Assembly (NCBI GenBank): GCA_030435675.1
Contig: CM059625.1
Span: 5,208,001 to 5,272,000, forward strand
DNA length: 64,000 bases
Direction: 5' to 3'
From: Steinernema hermaphroditum
Lineage: Eukaryota; Nematoda; Chromadorea; Rhabditida; Steinernematidae
In this document: positions 13,301-24,069 of the stretch, one piece after another
Layout of the letters: each line of letters starts with the position of its first letter
Position numbering within the stretch: the first letter of the stretch is position 1
The notes under the pieces: generated by a model
What the model saw: the letters and a program-made list of their open reading frames with translations, nothing else
Databases searched by the model: none
What the model was told of the DNA's origin: nothing
Program-made: the position numbers and the translations under genes

Positions 13301-16180
13301 TTAAAGGTAGGTTACAGCATCTCATTGTTTTCAAATAAAAGATTTGAAGCTCAGAAAACAAAAGGACTGCGGCTAAGTAACATCCATTTCAAAATGCGGG
13401 CAACAAATCAGTTGCTGTTCCACAGGCGACCAGTACAAACTGGTTCTGGACAAAAACGTCGTTGTGATCAGTTTTGTAGGAGCGCGCACGCAAACGTAAA
13501 CAAGCCTTGCGTGCTCAACTCGGAGAGAGCAATTCGTTTTGATTCAATTCTTATCACCGTGCCACAAAGTTTTACCAATTCGCTAATTGTATATAGGGTA
13601 TTTTTGGATTAGCATCAACATGTGAAAGAAGAGGGCCGGCCGCACATCCTCTTCGGAGAATGCTTGACTGAAAAAAAGCGTAAACAGAACTATTAAAATA
13701 ATAGGTCAACACTGATGACGTAGATAAAAATATTTTTAGCAAATCCGTGGGTCGCCTTTAAAGAACATCTCGGTTAGATAGTCCGACGTCTACGGATTCA
13801 TGACGTCCTTGATTACTACAGTCGTACTGATTACTACAGTCGGCCTACACCAACGTTTTTCAAATTACCAACAGTAAGAAGAAGACGTCCACATGAATAC
13901 ATAAAACGTCGCGATTCTCTGACTTATGCAGTCAAAAACATGACTAACCTCTATTTGCCAGTTGCATCACTTATAAATTACATACATAACTCATCGATTA
14001 CGAAATTTTACCAGTAAATAAGACACCTTCTGAAGATTTATGGTACATCTCTGTCTAGATTGATCACGTTCTCTGGTTCCAATGCACTTGAGCTCCCTTT
14101 TCCGAGAAGAAAAACGTGGATATTCACTGGGTCTCTTTGATCTGCACCGTTGCTATCATGTCCAGAACTCTCGATACATTCCCGGAGTGTTTGTATGAGT
14201 GTGTTCTTTGTTGACATTTGCGCTAATTCTGTAATCGTCCTCGTTGCGCTTGTGTGCGCACCGACTCACCGCAATCTCATTTCCGACCCAACAGTGCTTT
14301 TGTTCATATTGCCAGCAAGAAATCGGATTTTTTAAATCTTGTTTTCGAGCCATACTCATGCAGGTAGCTCACGTGAGCTGCTAATTAGTGTGCCGGATTT
14401 GAGCTGCCCTCCCATCACGTGTTTTGGCTGGCGCTTTGTTTTGGGATACCAAAGAGGAAATAAGTTTCTGCACCTCTGCGCATTTTTCGTAAAGATCTAG
14501 TCCTGTCGTTACCTTCAAATTGCACACTATAGAAAGGAGAAACACTGGTTATTGAGATATTATATTGCTTCATAAACCGTGAAATGTCTTTCTCGAAAAT
14601 TCACAAACGAAATTCAATGATAAGTACCCGTTTGAAACCCTTAACAAAAGATATTTTCCCATTGTGGCTCTTATCCTACCAGATGAAATGGTGTTCGTTT
14701 GAGAATCTCTTTTTTCGGATGCCTTTCCACGCGTTTCACGCTAAACCCACACACATAGCCGCCTTAAATACGGATGTTTTCGAGAGTTGGAAACTGTGTG
14801 TCACCACCTGAACTGTGCTTCTTCTGTCAACCAACCAAGTGAAAACATTTATAGGAAGCTTTTGTGTTTCGAAGCTGTCTTGTGATTCTGGAAACAAGTG
14901 TCAATATTTGTCGCATAAAGGCAACATCTGACGTCGATCGGAATATTATGAATAGCGAAATTCTTAGTGGGTCGATTTGAGTTCAAACCTAACTTACTTG
15001 AACTTATATAATCTGATTTTAATGAAGACAACAACTGATAAAGAACATCTATCCTTGTGATCGATAGCAACTTGTACAATGTAGGGCCAAACAGCCCTTC
15101 AGCAATTTTATGCTGTGGAGAAAAGTGCTTTGGGACAATCCCAAATCACGGCGAGATTCTTAATAGTAACTGACGGAAAAATAAGCGTGATCTTTGCTAA
15201 CATCTAGCCAATATTTACTCAAAAGGTGTCGTATATAAGATTTCGCTTTTCTCCAGCCCTTGTCATTTAACATGTTTGCCCGGGCACCGACAGTATTCAG
15301 CACCTCTTGTTTTCTATTTTTCCCCTATCGTGCACCACTACGCAGCTTTAGTCTCATCCTCGGTTCCCTCTTCAATCCCTCGGAAGCGCCGCCCCCCGTT
15401 CACGCACGCCTCGTCCGCTCGTTTTTTCGCCTCCTCACGTGTCCTCCTTAAATGGTCATCGTCCGATCGCGCAGCACCTATCCTCGCACAATGCAAACAC
15501 GAAGCCCTTACAGCGGCTAGTCGACTGTCCATCGTCTGAATCACAGCCAGACGGACTCCTTTTCCACCTCAATACGACGACGCCGTCGTCCTTTGCAGTC
15601 GGCCGGCCCACTTTCTGCCGCTCAATGCGGGAGAGGCGAAGATGCAAACAACGAGTTGATTCGGTGTACTGGGTGGGCGGTGGAGGTGGTCGAGACGGAG
15701 CGGCGATTTGATGGACTGTACGCGCATCAGAAATACAAACAAGGAGGGCCGAGCCTCAGAGCGCCACGAGCCGGCGGAAAACAGTACGTGTTGACAGCGA
15801 GCTGGCACGGATCTCTCGTCACCTCGGCTCCTCGATCCGCGCACATCGATCGTGTTGACTGGTGTTCGTGCCTGCGAACCTAAGCTCACCCTGAGCCCGT
15901 CCCCTTAGCCATTTATTTCCTTTTATTTCGCACTAAGTGCTCACTAAAAACATGCATTACAGCAGGCCAACGGCTTTCCGGACCACTGAGATTCTAGTGT
16001 CCGCTAGCTGTGATGGTCACTCAATTTTTCGCGTGTTTTCTCCCGGGACTGCGCGGCCGTTTTAGTTAAACGTCTAAAAATGCCAGCGCTTGTTGTTGTT
16101 GATCACGTGCTAGAAATGTACCACATCAATCAGAGCCAACATTAACTATACTAAATAACGTTTTGCATGTCTTATAGAAA
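10380..16180. other. long region without a supported gene
   Basis: About 5.8 kb upstream of apd-3 and of the GPCR, so it holds both promoters. Plus-strand open frames at 10616-10972 (118 codons) and 11275-11730 (151 codons) lie in GC-rich sequence near the apd-3 start, but I see no family motif and no splice evidence. A weak tandem repeat (gattactacagtc twice) lies near 13810-13840. Nothing else recognised; AT-rich, intergenic in character. Confidence 0.5.
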
Positions 16181-19003
16181 ATGGATACGGTAATGGCAGA
16201 AGAAGAAGAGTTGCTCCTGTCAAGGTCGTGGAACGCATGCGAAATGAGACCACATCACGGGATCACCAATGATATGGTAAAATTCAATAAAGTAATTTGT
16301 CGATGAAAGCTTAAGTACATTCTTAAAAAACGTAGATTTTTGCGATAGCCATTCTTTTTTATGTCTACCTATGTGTTTTCCCCTTTTTACCATGCTGTCA
16401 CTTTCCAGGATACGGTAAATATCGTGTGGTGGACAAATGTCGTCTCCCTTCCAATCATCGCTTTGATTGGAATCACTTGCAACCTGCTCAACATCATAAT
16501 CCTGACAAACAACAAAGCCGCCAGAAGAATACCTTCTTGGTTAGTTATCCCTTCTAACCCGCTTCATCCAGTACGACCGTTAAAGGAATCTGCTATTGGC
16601 GTTGGCCGTTTGTGACAGTCTCTTTCTGGTGTTCGCCACGCTGGAGGTCACCCCTATGAGCATTCCTTCTCTGGTGCAAAGTGCCGGATTCAACGCCTTC
16701 TACTCCTATACGGCGCTATACATTCGAACGATTGCGTCGACGCTATACAAGGCCTCAGTGCTGTAAGTCATTAGGCGTTAAAACGCCAATACAGACAATC
16801 CTTATTATTCATAAAGTATTTACTCTGTATTGTGTTTTAGGATTGAAAATGAGCACTTTTCTAAATTCCCGATTTTTACTATTTGGTCAAAGAGGATTTT
16901 CTTTATTACTTAATTTTCTCTCTGTGCCATGCACTGTCGCTTCTCCGCTTCATCTCTACTACTTTTGATAGGTTACTTTCTATTCCAGATAGTTAACTTT
17001 GGGCTCTGTGGGGGACTACATATAGAAAAGGTGGTGAGCCGCATTAGCCTCTTATGAGATGAGGGCTGGGCTTTCGAACGAGCCTATAGCTGTGATCTCC
17101 TTATGATCTATTATTATCTGAATTAACCCACAGAAAGTTGATTATTTCACTCAGCTTGGATATGACTTGAAATGGACAAGATTTTTTGACTCTTTCAAAT
17201 TAAAACTATCAGCAGGAAGGTCCGTATTAAAATGACCAGATAAGGTTTATTCGTGGTTCAGCGGTGGATACTTTGCCATCATGAACTGAAATTCGAAAAA
17301 GTAAACTCGAATTTTTTATGATTCTATCAAGAGTACGAAGTACCCCATTATGGTCAGCAGCTATGTTTTGTACTTAGAAAAAGAAAGACATCTTCATGCA
17401 TTCCAAAACAAGTCAATAGATGAAACCAAATGCATGTTTCCTTGTCAACAACCTTTTGATCACTACATCCCCATTTTTAAGATAACCACCTATTAATCTC
17501 AAGGAGCAATTATATCAGTGGGAAAGAAAATTAGGAAAGCGAAGAAATAAAAAAAGGAACAAGAACATTTTCGGCTGAAAACTGGGCGTTTTCTACGAAC
17601 AAGGGGTCAAGCCCTTGCCCATAAAATGGGCTAAACTTATGTAAAAATAAAGACTACGAATACCTTACATAAAATCCGTGTCTTATATGTATGTGGATAA
17701 ACAATCCTCGCATAAGCTACTCATTTTCAACGTTACAACCCAATATAATGTTTTTGTTTCTCGGTTCTTGCCAGATATTCGATGTGAAAAACCAAACGAT
17801 CCATCATCCTTTCCGGCGGCGCATCTTGTTTTTGTGTGCTGTTGCATTCTGCACGAACTGCCACATCTGTTTTGAAATATTAATTGTGTACATCCATTTA
17901 GAATCGTCGTCTCGTTCAACGTCGAACGCTACATCTGTGTTTGTTACCCTCTGACATCGCACCGGCTATGTACGACAAGAAACAGTCGCCGAGCGATCGC
18001 CATCTCCTTTCTAATCTCCTTCATCTGCAGTCTGCAGTGGCCCATCGCATACAAAACAGTTCAGTGTTGGGATAACGAACAAAACCGGAATTACTATCTC
18101 ATCACGATGAGCGAAAACGAAACATTTCAGGTAGTGGATATCAGGCATTGCCCATCTAGAACTGCCGGAGTTTTAGATGTACTACCGTTTCATGGACTAC
18201 CTCTCCTTAATCGGATTCAACATGTGCCCCATCATACTGTTGAGTATTCTCAATACTCGTCTTATTTTGACGCTTCGAAGAGTTGTGGATCGAGACTTGA
18301 TGAGAAGCGGGATGCAAAACGGGGATCCGGATAGACGTGAATCACTGATTCCCGATTCAGGATTGACCCATGTGAGTTGTTGCGAAAAATTTGTGATGAT
18401 CATTCTCTAGAACTACACTATGGAAGTTTTGACTTTTTGCTCCAAATCGCTACTATCAAATGTGTTTGTAGTTCCGGAAAAGTATAGATTTTGTAAGATC
18501 ATCAATTGTAAAAAATATGATTAGTAGACTGAACTTCATTCAAAATAATGTGAACTTATCTTTCACAGGACCATGAGGCTGCCTCTCGACAAAGCCAGAA
18601 GTTCAATGCAAATGCCATGCTCTTTGCCGTCGTCATATTGTTGTTTATTTGCATCGGACCGCAAGCACCAGCCAGATTACTGTACGAGTACTACGGCCAT
18701 TACAACTCTACTGCGATCATATACACATGCATTAGTCAACAAGTAACGTCGGTCTTTCCCAACGCTCTATAAAACCATATCCTTTAGATGGTATTCCTCA
18801 ACGCAGCGCTGAACTTCTGTGTTTACTGTCTTGTCAGTCGACGCTACCGTGGCCTTCTGAAGCAAAGTCTGAAGAAACTCTTTGGCGAGGCGCTTAACCA
18901 CCGATTTTCGCTGATCCTCAATGTGTGGAGCAAATCGTCGTCCACTCCAGCGGCGACCGTGTTGGATGATCATATCAATCTAAGCCAACGAGTCTCCCAC
19001 TAG
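16181..19003 (+). CDS. FMRFamide-receptor-like 7TM GPCR
   Basis: Rhodopsin-class neuropeptide-type receptor. Exons 16181-16276, 16409-16539, 16586-16762, 17902-18130, 18177-18371, 18569-18742, 18788-19003; all phases agree and give 405 residues. TM1 lies in SLPIIALIGITCNLLNIIIL (with the GN motif region), TM2 in NLLLALAVCDSLFLVFATLE, TM3 ends with IVVSFNVERYICVCYPL, where VERY replaces DRY as in many FMRFaR-type receptors. TM4 is AIAISFLISFICSLQWPIAY, TM5 YLSLIGFNMCPIILLSIL, TM6 NAMLFAVVILLFICIGPQAP, TM7 ISQQMVFLNAALNFCVYCL, where NFCVY replaces NPxxY. A potential N-glycosylation site (NET) lies before TM5. Intron 3 is long (1139 nt), the others 46-197 nt. The start has a possible acceptor (cttatag) four bases before ATG. 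The ligand is unknown. It resembles the worm frpr set, but I cannot name the orthologue. Confidence 0.9.
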
Positions 19004-19092
19004 GCGGCCCCTTAATAGTCACTTAATCAGTTTGAAGTTGATCTCATCCCGTTAGTAAGAACAATAGTGGAATCTCATGTTCATACTGTAAA

Positions 19093-19149
19093 CGGATAGT
19101 ATCGGATAAAGAAATTAATAATATCGGATAGTATCGGATAAAGAAATTA
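19093..19149. repeat. 25-bp direct repeat pair
   Basis: The same 25-mer, starting cggatagtatcggataaag, occurs at 19093-19117 and 19125-19149, seven bases apart, in the GPCR 3' flank. It carries an internal cggata doublet. Probably a local duplication. Confidence 0.85.
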
Positions 19150-19670
19150 TTATTTGTAAAAAGTACTGTAAAGCGGGTTCTATTTGTTTCGGTGGCGATC
19201 GGTTGGGTCGTCCTTTCGTCCTTTCACTCTCTCAGAAATGAGTTGAGTGAGCGGTTGTTCTTGCTCGCCGTTGTCGACGCAACCACCGTTCCGGCTCCAG
19301 AAGGTGTGGAGTGCCAGCGAGCCATAGTCCCACTTTCTCGCCAAGAAAGTTGTCTCTGCCGGCTTCTCCGATAATTGTTCCCAATTCGCCGGCTGCGCTA
19401 TACCGGCGTGCCTCCAACGGACGCAGCTCTTCGTCCGCTCGACCCACGCCAGCCACCGAAGATGCTCTGCTACTCCGAAGCCCACGCTACCAGCCGCGCT
19501 GAAGATCGCATTCCGCTACGTCCCTTGTGCCACATCGCCGCACCTCGACAGGAGCTTTTCGCCTCTCCCATACCTGTGCCCACTAACGGAACCTTTGGTC
19601 GCTCCGTCTCCAGTCGAAGCCAAAAAATGATCAACATCAGTGGTGTAATTTTGTGTTTCTTGTGCATATA

Positions 19671-20995
19671 CAGGGTGGCGCATAAATACTGTAAGTGGGT
19701 CAAACTTTTCAATTTGTCCTGCTTTTTCGCCTTTTTGTACCACTTCTGTTGTTATATTCGTGTTCCTCGTTCTTTTTTGATCTAGGATTACTGTTTCCCC
19801 TGTTATTTTTCTCCTTGCCCCTTCGACAAAATGGTGTCCCAAAATGACCGTTTTGCTACCATCGCTGATTAAAAGTTTGGAATGCCGATTCCGGAAATTG
19901 AAAAGTTAAGGAAATTCCATTTTTTTCAAGTCCAGAGTTTTGTCTAACACTTTCAAGAGACAGGAGGAATCACTGTTTGCCAAATAAGTGGAAGACCGAG
20001 AACAGTCCAAAACAGCAAGGACCACAGAAGCCATTTGGAACAAGATCAAGCAGAATCTGGTCATATCCATAAGAAAACTGGTCGAATAACAGGGAGTCAT
20101 TGAGGGATCGCAGAGAAAATTTGTGAAAAGAAAATCGCGGACTCGACTCCTACAAGATGACATACAGCTAGCTCTTGGACGATCAAAATGAAAGCCGTAA
20201 GACAGGACAAGTGTCGGAAGATAAAGGTCGAAGTCCGCGGAGGGAGCATCCAGAAAATCCTGTTCTCGGATGAGAAGATTTTCATCGTTGATCCGGTGCG
20301 AAACACCCGGGATCACTGTGAACGTCTTCCGAAAGGCTCTCCCCGCAATGTCACCATCGAAAAGAGCCATTTCCCAAAGTCCATCATGGTTTGGGCCGGG
20401 GTTTCTGGACTTGGGAACGTAGAGCTCGTTTTCTTCGACGCCAATGAAAAAAAAGGTGACCTGCCATGGCGAGAACTGCCGAAACCTGGTTCTGAACGGC
20501 GTGGTGAAATCCTGGGCCCTAGATCTGTCCCTCAACACCGCATGGACGTTTCAGCAGGACTGGACGCCTGGCCATGGAGTCAAGAATACCCTTGTCTCGT
20601 CACAGCCAACCATGTGAAGGAAGGATGTTGGGTCAAGAGGAAAGATATTTGGCTGCGGAACTCTCCGGTCCTCAACCCTCTCGACTTCGCTGTTTGGTCA
20701 GTCCTAGAGACAAACGTATGCGCTACAAGCCACGATAGTGTGAATTCCCTGGAGCGCTCTTTGAAGACCGCTTGGAAGGAAATCATGCCAAAAGTCACCG
20801 CGGGAATCCTGAAGAATTTCCAGAATCGTCTGAACGCCTTAATCAAACTGTCAAGGAGGGCATTTCGAACAGAGTTCAAGTATGTTGTACAGAATTTCCT
20901 CGCCAATCTTACAGTTATGAATTCATTTTGTTTCCTTGTCGTAAATGAAAAGTTATGAGCAGTTTTTCCACTTACAGTATTTATGCGCCACCCTG
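19671..20995 (+). mobile_element. Tc1/mariner-like transposon
   Basis: 1325 bp with 28-bp perfect terminal inverted repeats (19671-19698 and 20968-20995; ends CAGGGTGGCG..CGCCACCCTG), flanked by TA on both sides (19669-19670 and 20996-20997), the Tc1/mariner target duplication. It contains a decayed transposase. It sits exactly at the junction between copy A of the retroelement and the 5' end of copy B. Confidence 0.93.
19831..20958 (+). pseudogene. Tc1-type transposase, frameshifted
   Basis: Family-like start MVSQNDRFATIAD at 19831, soon broken by a stop. The catalytic core is open from 20188: first Asp in ILFSDEKIF (about 20269), then KSHFPKSIMVWAGVSGLGNVEL. The frame shifts at an eight-A run (about 20446), so the second Asp block (FQQDWTPGHG) is in another frame near 20547. 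It returns for LNPLDFAVWSVLE, the third acidic site region, near 20670. At least two frameshifts and several stops; not functional as read. Inverted repeats still perfect, so mobilisation by another copy's enzyme is conceivable. Confidence 0.9.
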
Positions 20996-21520
20996 TATAG
21001 GAGTCTCACTCTTGTCGCGGTGGCGAGCGGTCGGTCCCTCCGGTCGCTCTCCGAGTGTCCGGTTGGTTTGATGGTAAACCCTGTGGCAGTTGTGAGTTTT
21101 CCGGCTTCCAGAGGGAATTGGGACACCCGGAAGCCGTAGTCCCACCACCGCTGACAAACAAGATGTCCGACGCCAGGAATCCGGCTGCGTGAGATGTCAC
21201 CCTGAAGGTCGCCGACGCTCTGAGGACCACCGAAGACGCAATTCCCGGACCACGAACTCATCTCTCCGAAGAAGATGCGAACTCAAAAGCCTCCTCTGTG
21301 CCGCAAACGCCCCGAGAAGAAGAAGTTCTACTGCCATTTCCGAAGTTTTGCCGTCTCCCACATGCCCCGTGATGCGCGCCGTCTCCGACCGGTTCGCCAT
21401 AAGCGCCACGCCAGGGATGAAGCCGGCTACAACGAGACATCCTCTGTTTGTCTATTATTCGGTGTCGTGCAAGGCGTAAGCCTTTGATTCACGAAATAAA
21501 CTCGTAAACTCGTAAACTCG
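20996..21520 (+). mobile_element. short retroelement copy B (younger subtype)
   Basis: Closely resembles copy E: shared head with tgtcgcggtggcgagcggtc, body, and tail cgaaataaa followed by three ctcgtaaa-type units. It inserted into copy A at ttgtgcatata: this 11-mer is at 19660-19670 and recurs as ttgtacatata at 21521-21531. Its 5' edge is separated from the left duplication only by the Tc1-like element. Confidence 0.8.
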
Positions 21521-21580
21521 TTGTACATATATAAGACGCAAGCTTTGATACGAGCAGATAAACTCGCAAACACTATAAAG

Positions 21581-22418
21581 TACATAGAAGAAGGAGAAAA
21601 ATTGGAAATTCAAACAGACAAACGCAACTGAAGTAATAAGAGATTATAAATGAGAAGAGGGGAAATGAAGTGTCCGTCCTGCATACGAACATAGCACACC
21701 CACGCACATGAGTGGAACCTCAATCGCTTGCAGCTCTTCTGCTTTGGATATTCATCTTTTTTTGTAAATGTATATAATGCTTATAGCACCCAGTTGTCTC
21801 AGATGCCCTCTTCGCCGGAAATCTTTCGCCCCGGCGCATCACACAGCAAACAAACAAGACACTAAAATGCATTTACAGGTTGCTTTCGCAATAAAACAGA
21901 CCGTTTCGCTATAACACAAACTGTTTCGCAATAACACCCGAACGTGACATAGATAACACGTAATGTGCAACCTCTCTCAGACGTTGCTAGTTTTTTCAAA
22001 AGTTTCATCGGTTTTTAATGCGCTTTCTCTATCTTTAAACCAAAGCTTTTAGCATAATTCGCTCCTTTACATTAAATTCGGATGCCGGCTACTAGCATCG
22101 CTGCCAAACCCCCTCCCTGCACTATTATTTTTAATGGGAGATCGTCACATGTTGTTCACGAAAAATTCATCCTCTGTTCAGTGTAATATCTAATTACTCA
22201 AAAACTGACTGGTCATGTCGAGTTCCTCTACTAGAGTAACCTTGACACATTCTTTGTTTAAGAGTATGTCATGTAGAACACAACCACCTGGCGTACAACT
22301 AGATAAATTTATTTGCTGTTATTGATAAAAGTATAAGTGATATTATGACAAATAAGACTGAATGTTTCATGTGTACTTCATAAAGCATTTGAACCCGTAT
22401 GTGCGAGATCGCAGACAG
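21581..22418. other. intergenic, nothing recognised
   Basis: AT-rich sequence downstream of the aldo-keto reductase gene. No gene, RNA or repeat structure seen. Confidence 0.5.
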
Positions 22419-24069
22419 CTAACTGACTTGGGGAACTCCGAAGACTTGTCCTTGGAGCTTGTAGCCGTCGGGCAAAAAGAGTTTCTCCTGAATCCCGTCC
22501 GTATTGATGATCTTCCTCTGCATGGAGTTCAGTTTCCGCAGACTGTGCATGTCCTCTTCGTCGAGATGGAAATCAAAGACTTGGCTGTTTTCCAAGATTC
22601 GACTCTGCTGACGGGACTTCGGGATGGCTGGAACGCCGTTTTGGATCGAGTACCGAATGCACACCTGGGCCGGAGTCTTGTAATGTTTCTCAGCCACTGC
22701 TTTGATCACTTCTTCGTCGAGGATCTTGCCTTTGGCCAAGGGGCAGTAACCCTAAATGGAGAGATGAATAAAACGTTTCAGACGCTTGGAATTAACATAG
22801 ACTCCCAGAGATGCTTACAGATCGGCTCGAGGATAAGACGAATTCTCAGAGAAGAAGCCACAACCTGCAAGTTACGGTATCTGTCGCAATAAGGCACATA
22901 AAACCTATGGAGTTACCGTAGTTCGCGGTTGAGGGAATCCTTGCCCGCGTCGGTTCATCTTTCTTCAGCGGGCATGGCAATTCCGACTTCCATTCAGAAC
23001 TCATTCTACCCCGATTAGCCGTCCTAAAACGGAGGCGTCTATTCTAAGCAAGCATCGCCGTAGCCGTAGTAGGCTCTCTGGGATTTGCAAAAATGGACAC
23101 ACAGTACCCACCATAAATACGATATCCTCATCGTGGCAGAAGTTGATGAGCTCCTCCGGGTTGTAGCAAGGGTGGTACTCAAACTGGTTCACATGAGGTC
23201 TAACACTGCAGAACTCCAAGATGTCCTCCAGATCTTTTTTTGTATAATTTGACACTCCGATAGACCGTATGATACCTAAAAAAGTGCACTGTCGTTCAGT
23301 TCTTTGATGTGACAAATCATACCGTCGTCATACAAAAGTTCCATCTGTCGCCAGGTCTCTTCTCTCGTCTCCTTTGCGTCAACAAACCACGTGGGGACCT
23401 CCGGGAAATGACTCATGTACAAATCTAGGTACTCGGTACCGAGACGTTTACAAGACTTCAGACATGCATCATAAACTGAAGAGCCAAAGTCCACAGGCCA
23501 CAGTTTAGAATTCAAAAACAATTGCTCTCGCTGAACGCCGGACATCTGCAAGCGAAGTAATACAGTTTAATCTATATGCAAAGAGGAGATATGCGCTTAC
23601 TTTTATCGCAATTCCCAGCTCCCGCTCGACACCGTATCTCTTTGCCGTGTCGATCATACGGTATTTACAGTCTCTGATGGCGTAAACGACGCTGTCGTGA
23701 TAATATCCTCCCGAATGCGTGGTGCCTGCAGAATAGACACATTAGTTTTCGTCGTCATCGCCCAGCCCTTGTTCACGTGCTGTTCACGTGCCCGCGAATT
23801 CCCCTCGCGTGTCGGGATAGCCCCGCCACACGAAGAAGAATGCATCCTAGTTGTTTGAGAAGAATGTTCTGGAAAAAGAACCTACCCAATCCAAGGAGAG
23901 GCATCTGAACGCCATTGGCCAGTTCGATGGATGGAGTGTTGTCATAGGAGATCTCAGGTTGGACGTAAGGACCTACAAGACCCCTTCTAACGTGGTTCGC
24001 ATAAAGGTTAAAGTTACCAAAATAGTCCGTTTTCTGGCCGATCATGCACTCATTCTCGAAGCGCACCAT
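22419..24069 (-). CDS. aldo-keto reductase with N-terminal extension
   Basis: NAD(P)H-dependent carbonyl reductase of the AKR superfamily, (alpha/beta)8 barrel. Exons 24069-23886, 23725-23601, 23545-23323, 23275-23112, 22751-22419; 342 residues. All four AKR catalytic residues are visible: Asp87 (MIDTAKRYG), Tyr92 in the same block, Lys117 (FLNSKLWP) and His149 (YMSHFP). The family block SIGVSNYTKKDLEDIL and a cofactor-end segment AIPKSRQQSRILENSQVFDF are present. About 45 residues precede the normal AKR start (NTPSIELANGVQMPLLGLG), more than usual. A 5' UTR acceptor (attgcag) lies 20 nt before the ATG. The substrate cannot be told from sequence. The last intron (23111-22752, 360 nt) is the longest. 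No close partner gene. Confidence 0.92.

Larger units (their letters stand above)
19174..21571 (+). mobile_element. short retroelement copy A (older subtype), split by later insertions
   Basis: Sequence 19174-19670 matches copy C (27336-27947) up to ttgtgcatata. The matching 3' end (cgcaag..gatacgag..ataaactcg) resumes at 21532-21571, after the inserted copy B and a Tc1-like element. Possible own target-site duplication: actgtaaag at 19165-19173 and actataaag at 21572-21580 (one mismatch). No intact protein frame. Orientation is judged from the ataaactcgt tail. Confidence 0.7.

Noticed and set aside
22362..22892. Plus-strand frame of 176 codons
   Set aside because: Lies opposite the last exon of the aldo-keto reductase, whose motifs and splice phases are clear; shadow frame.
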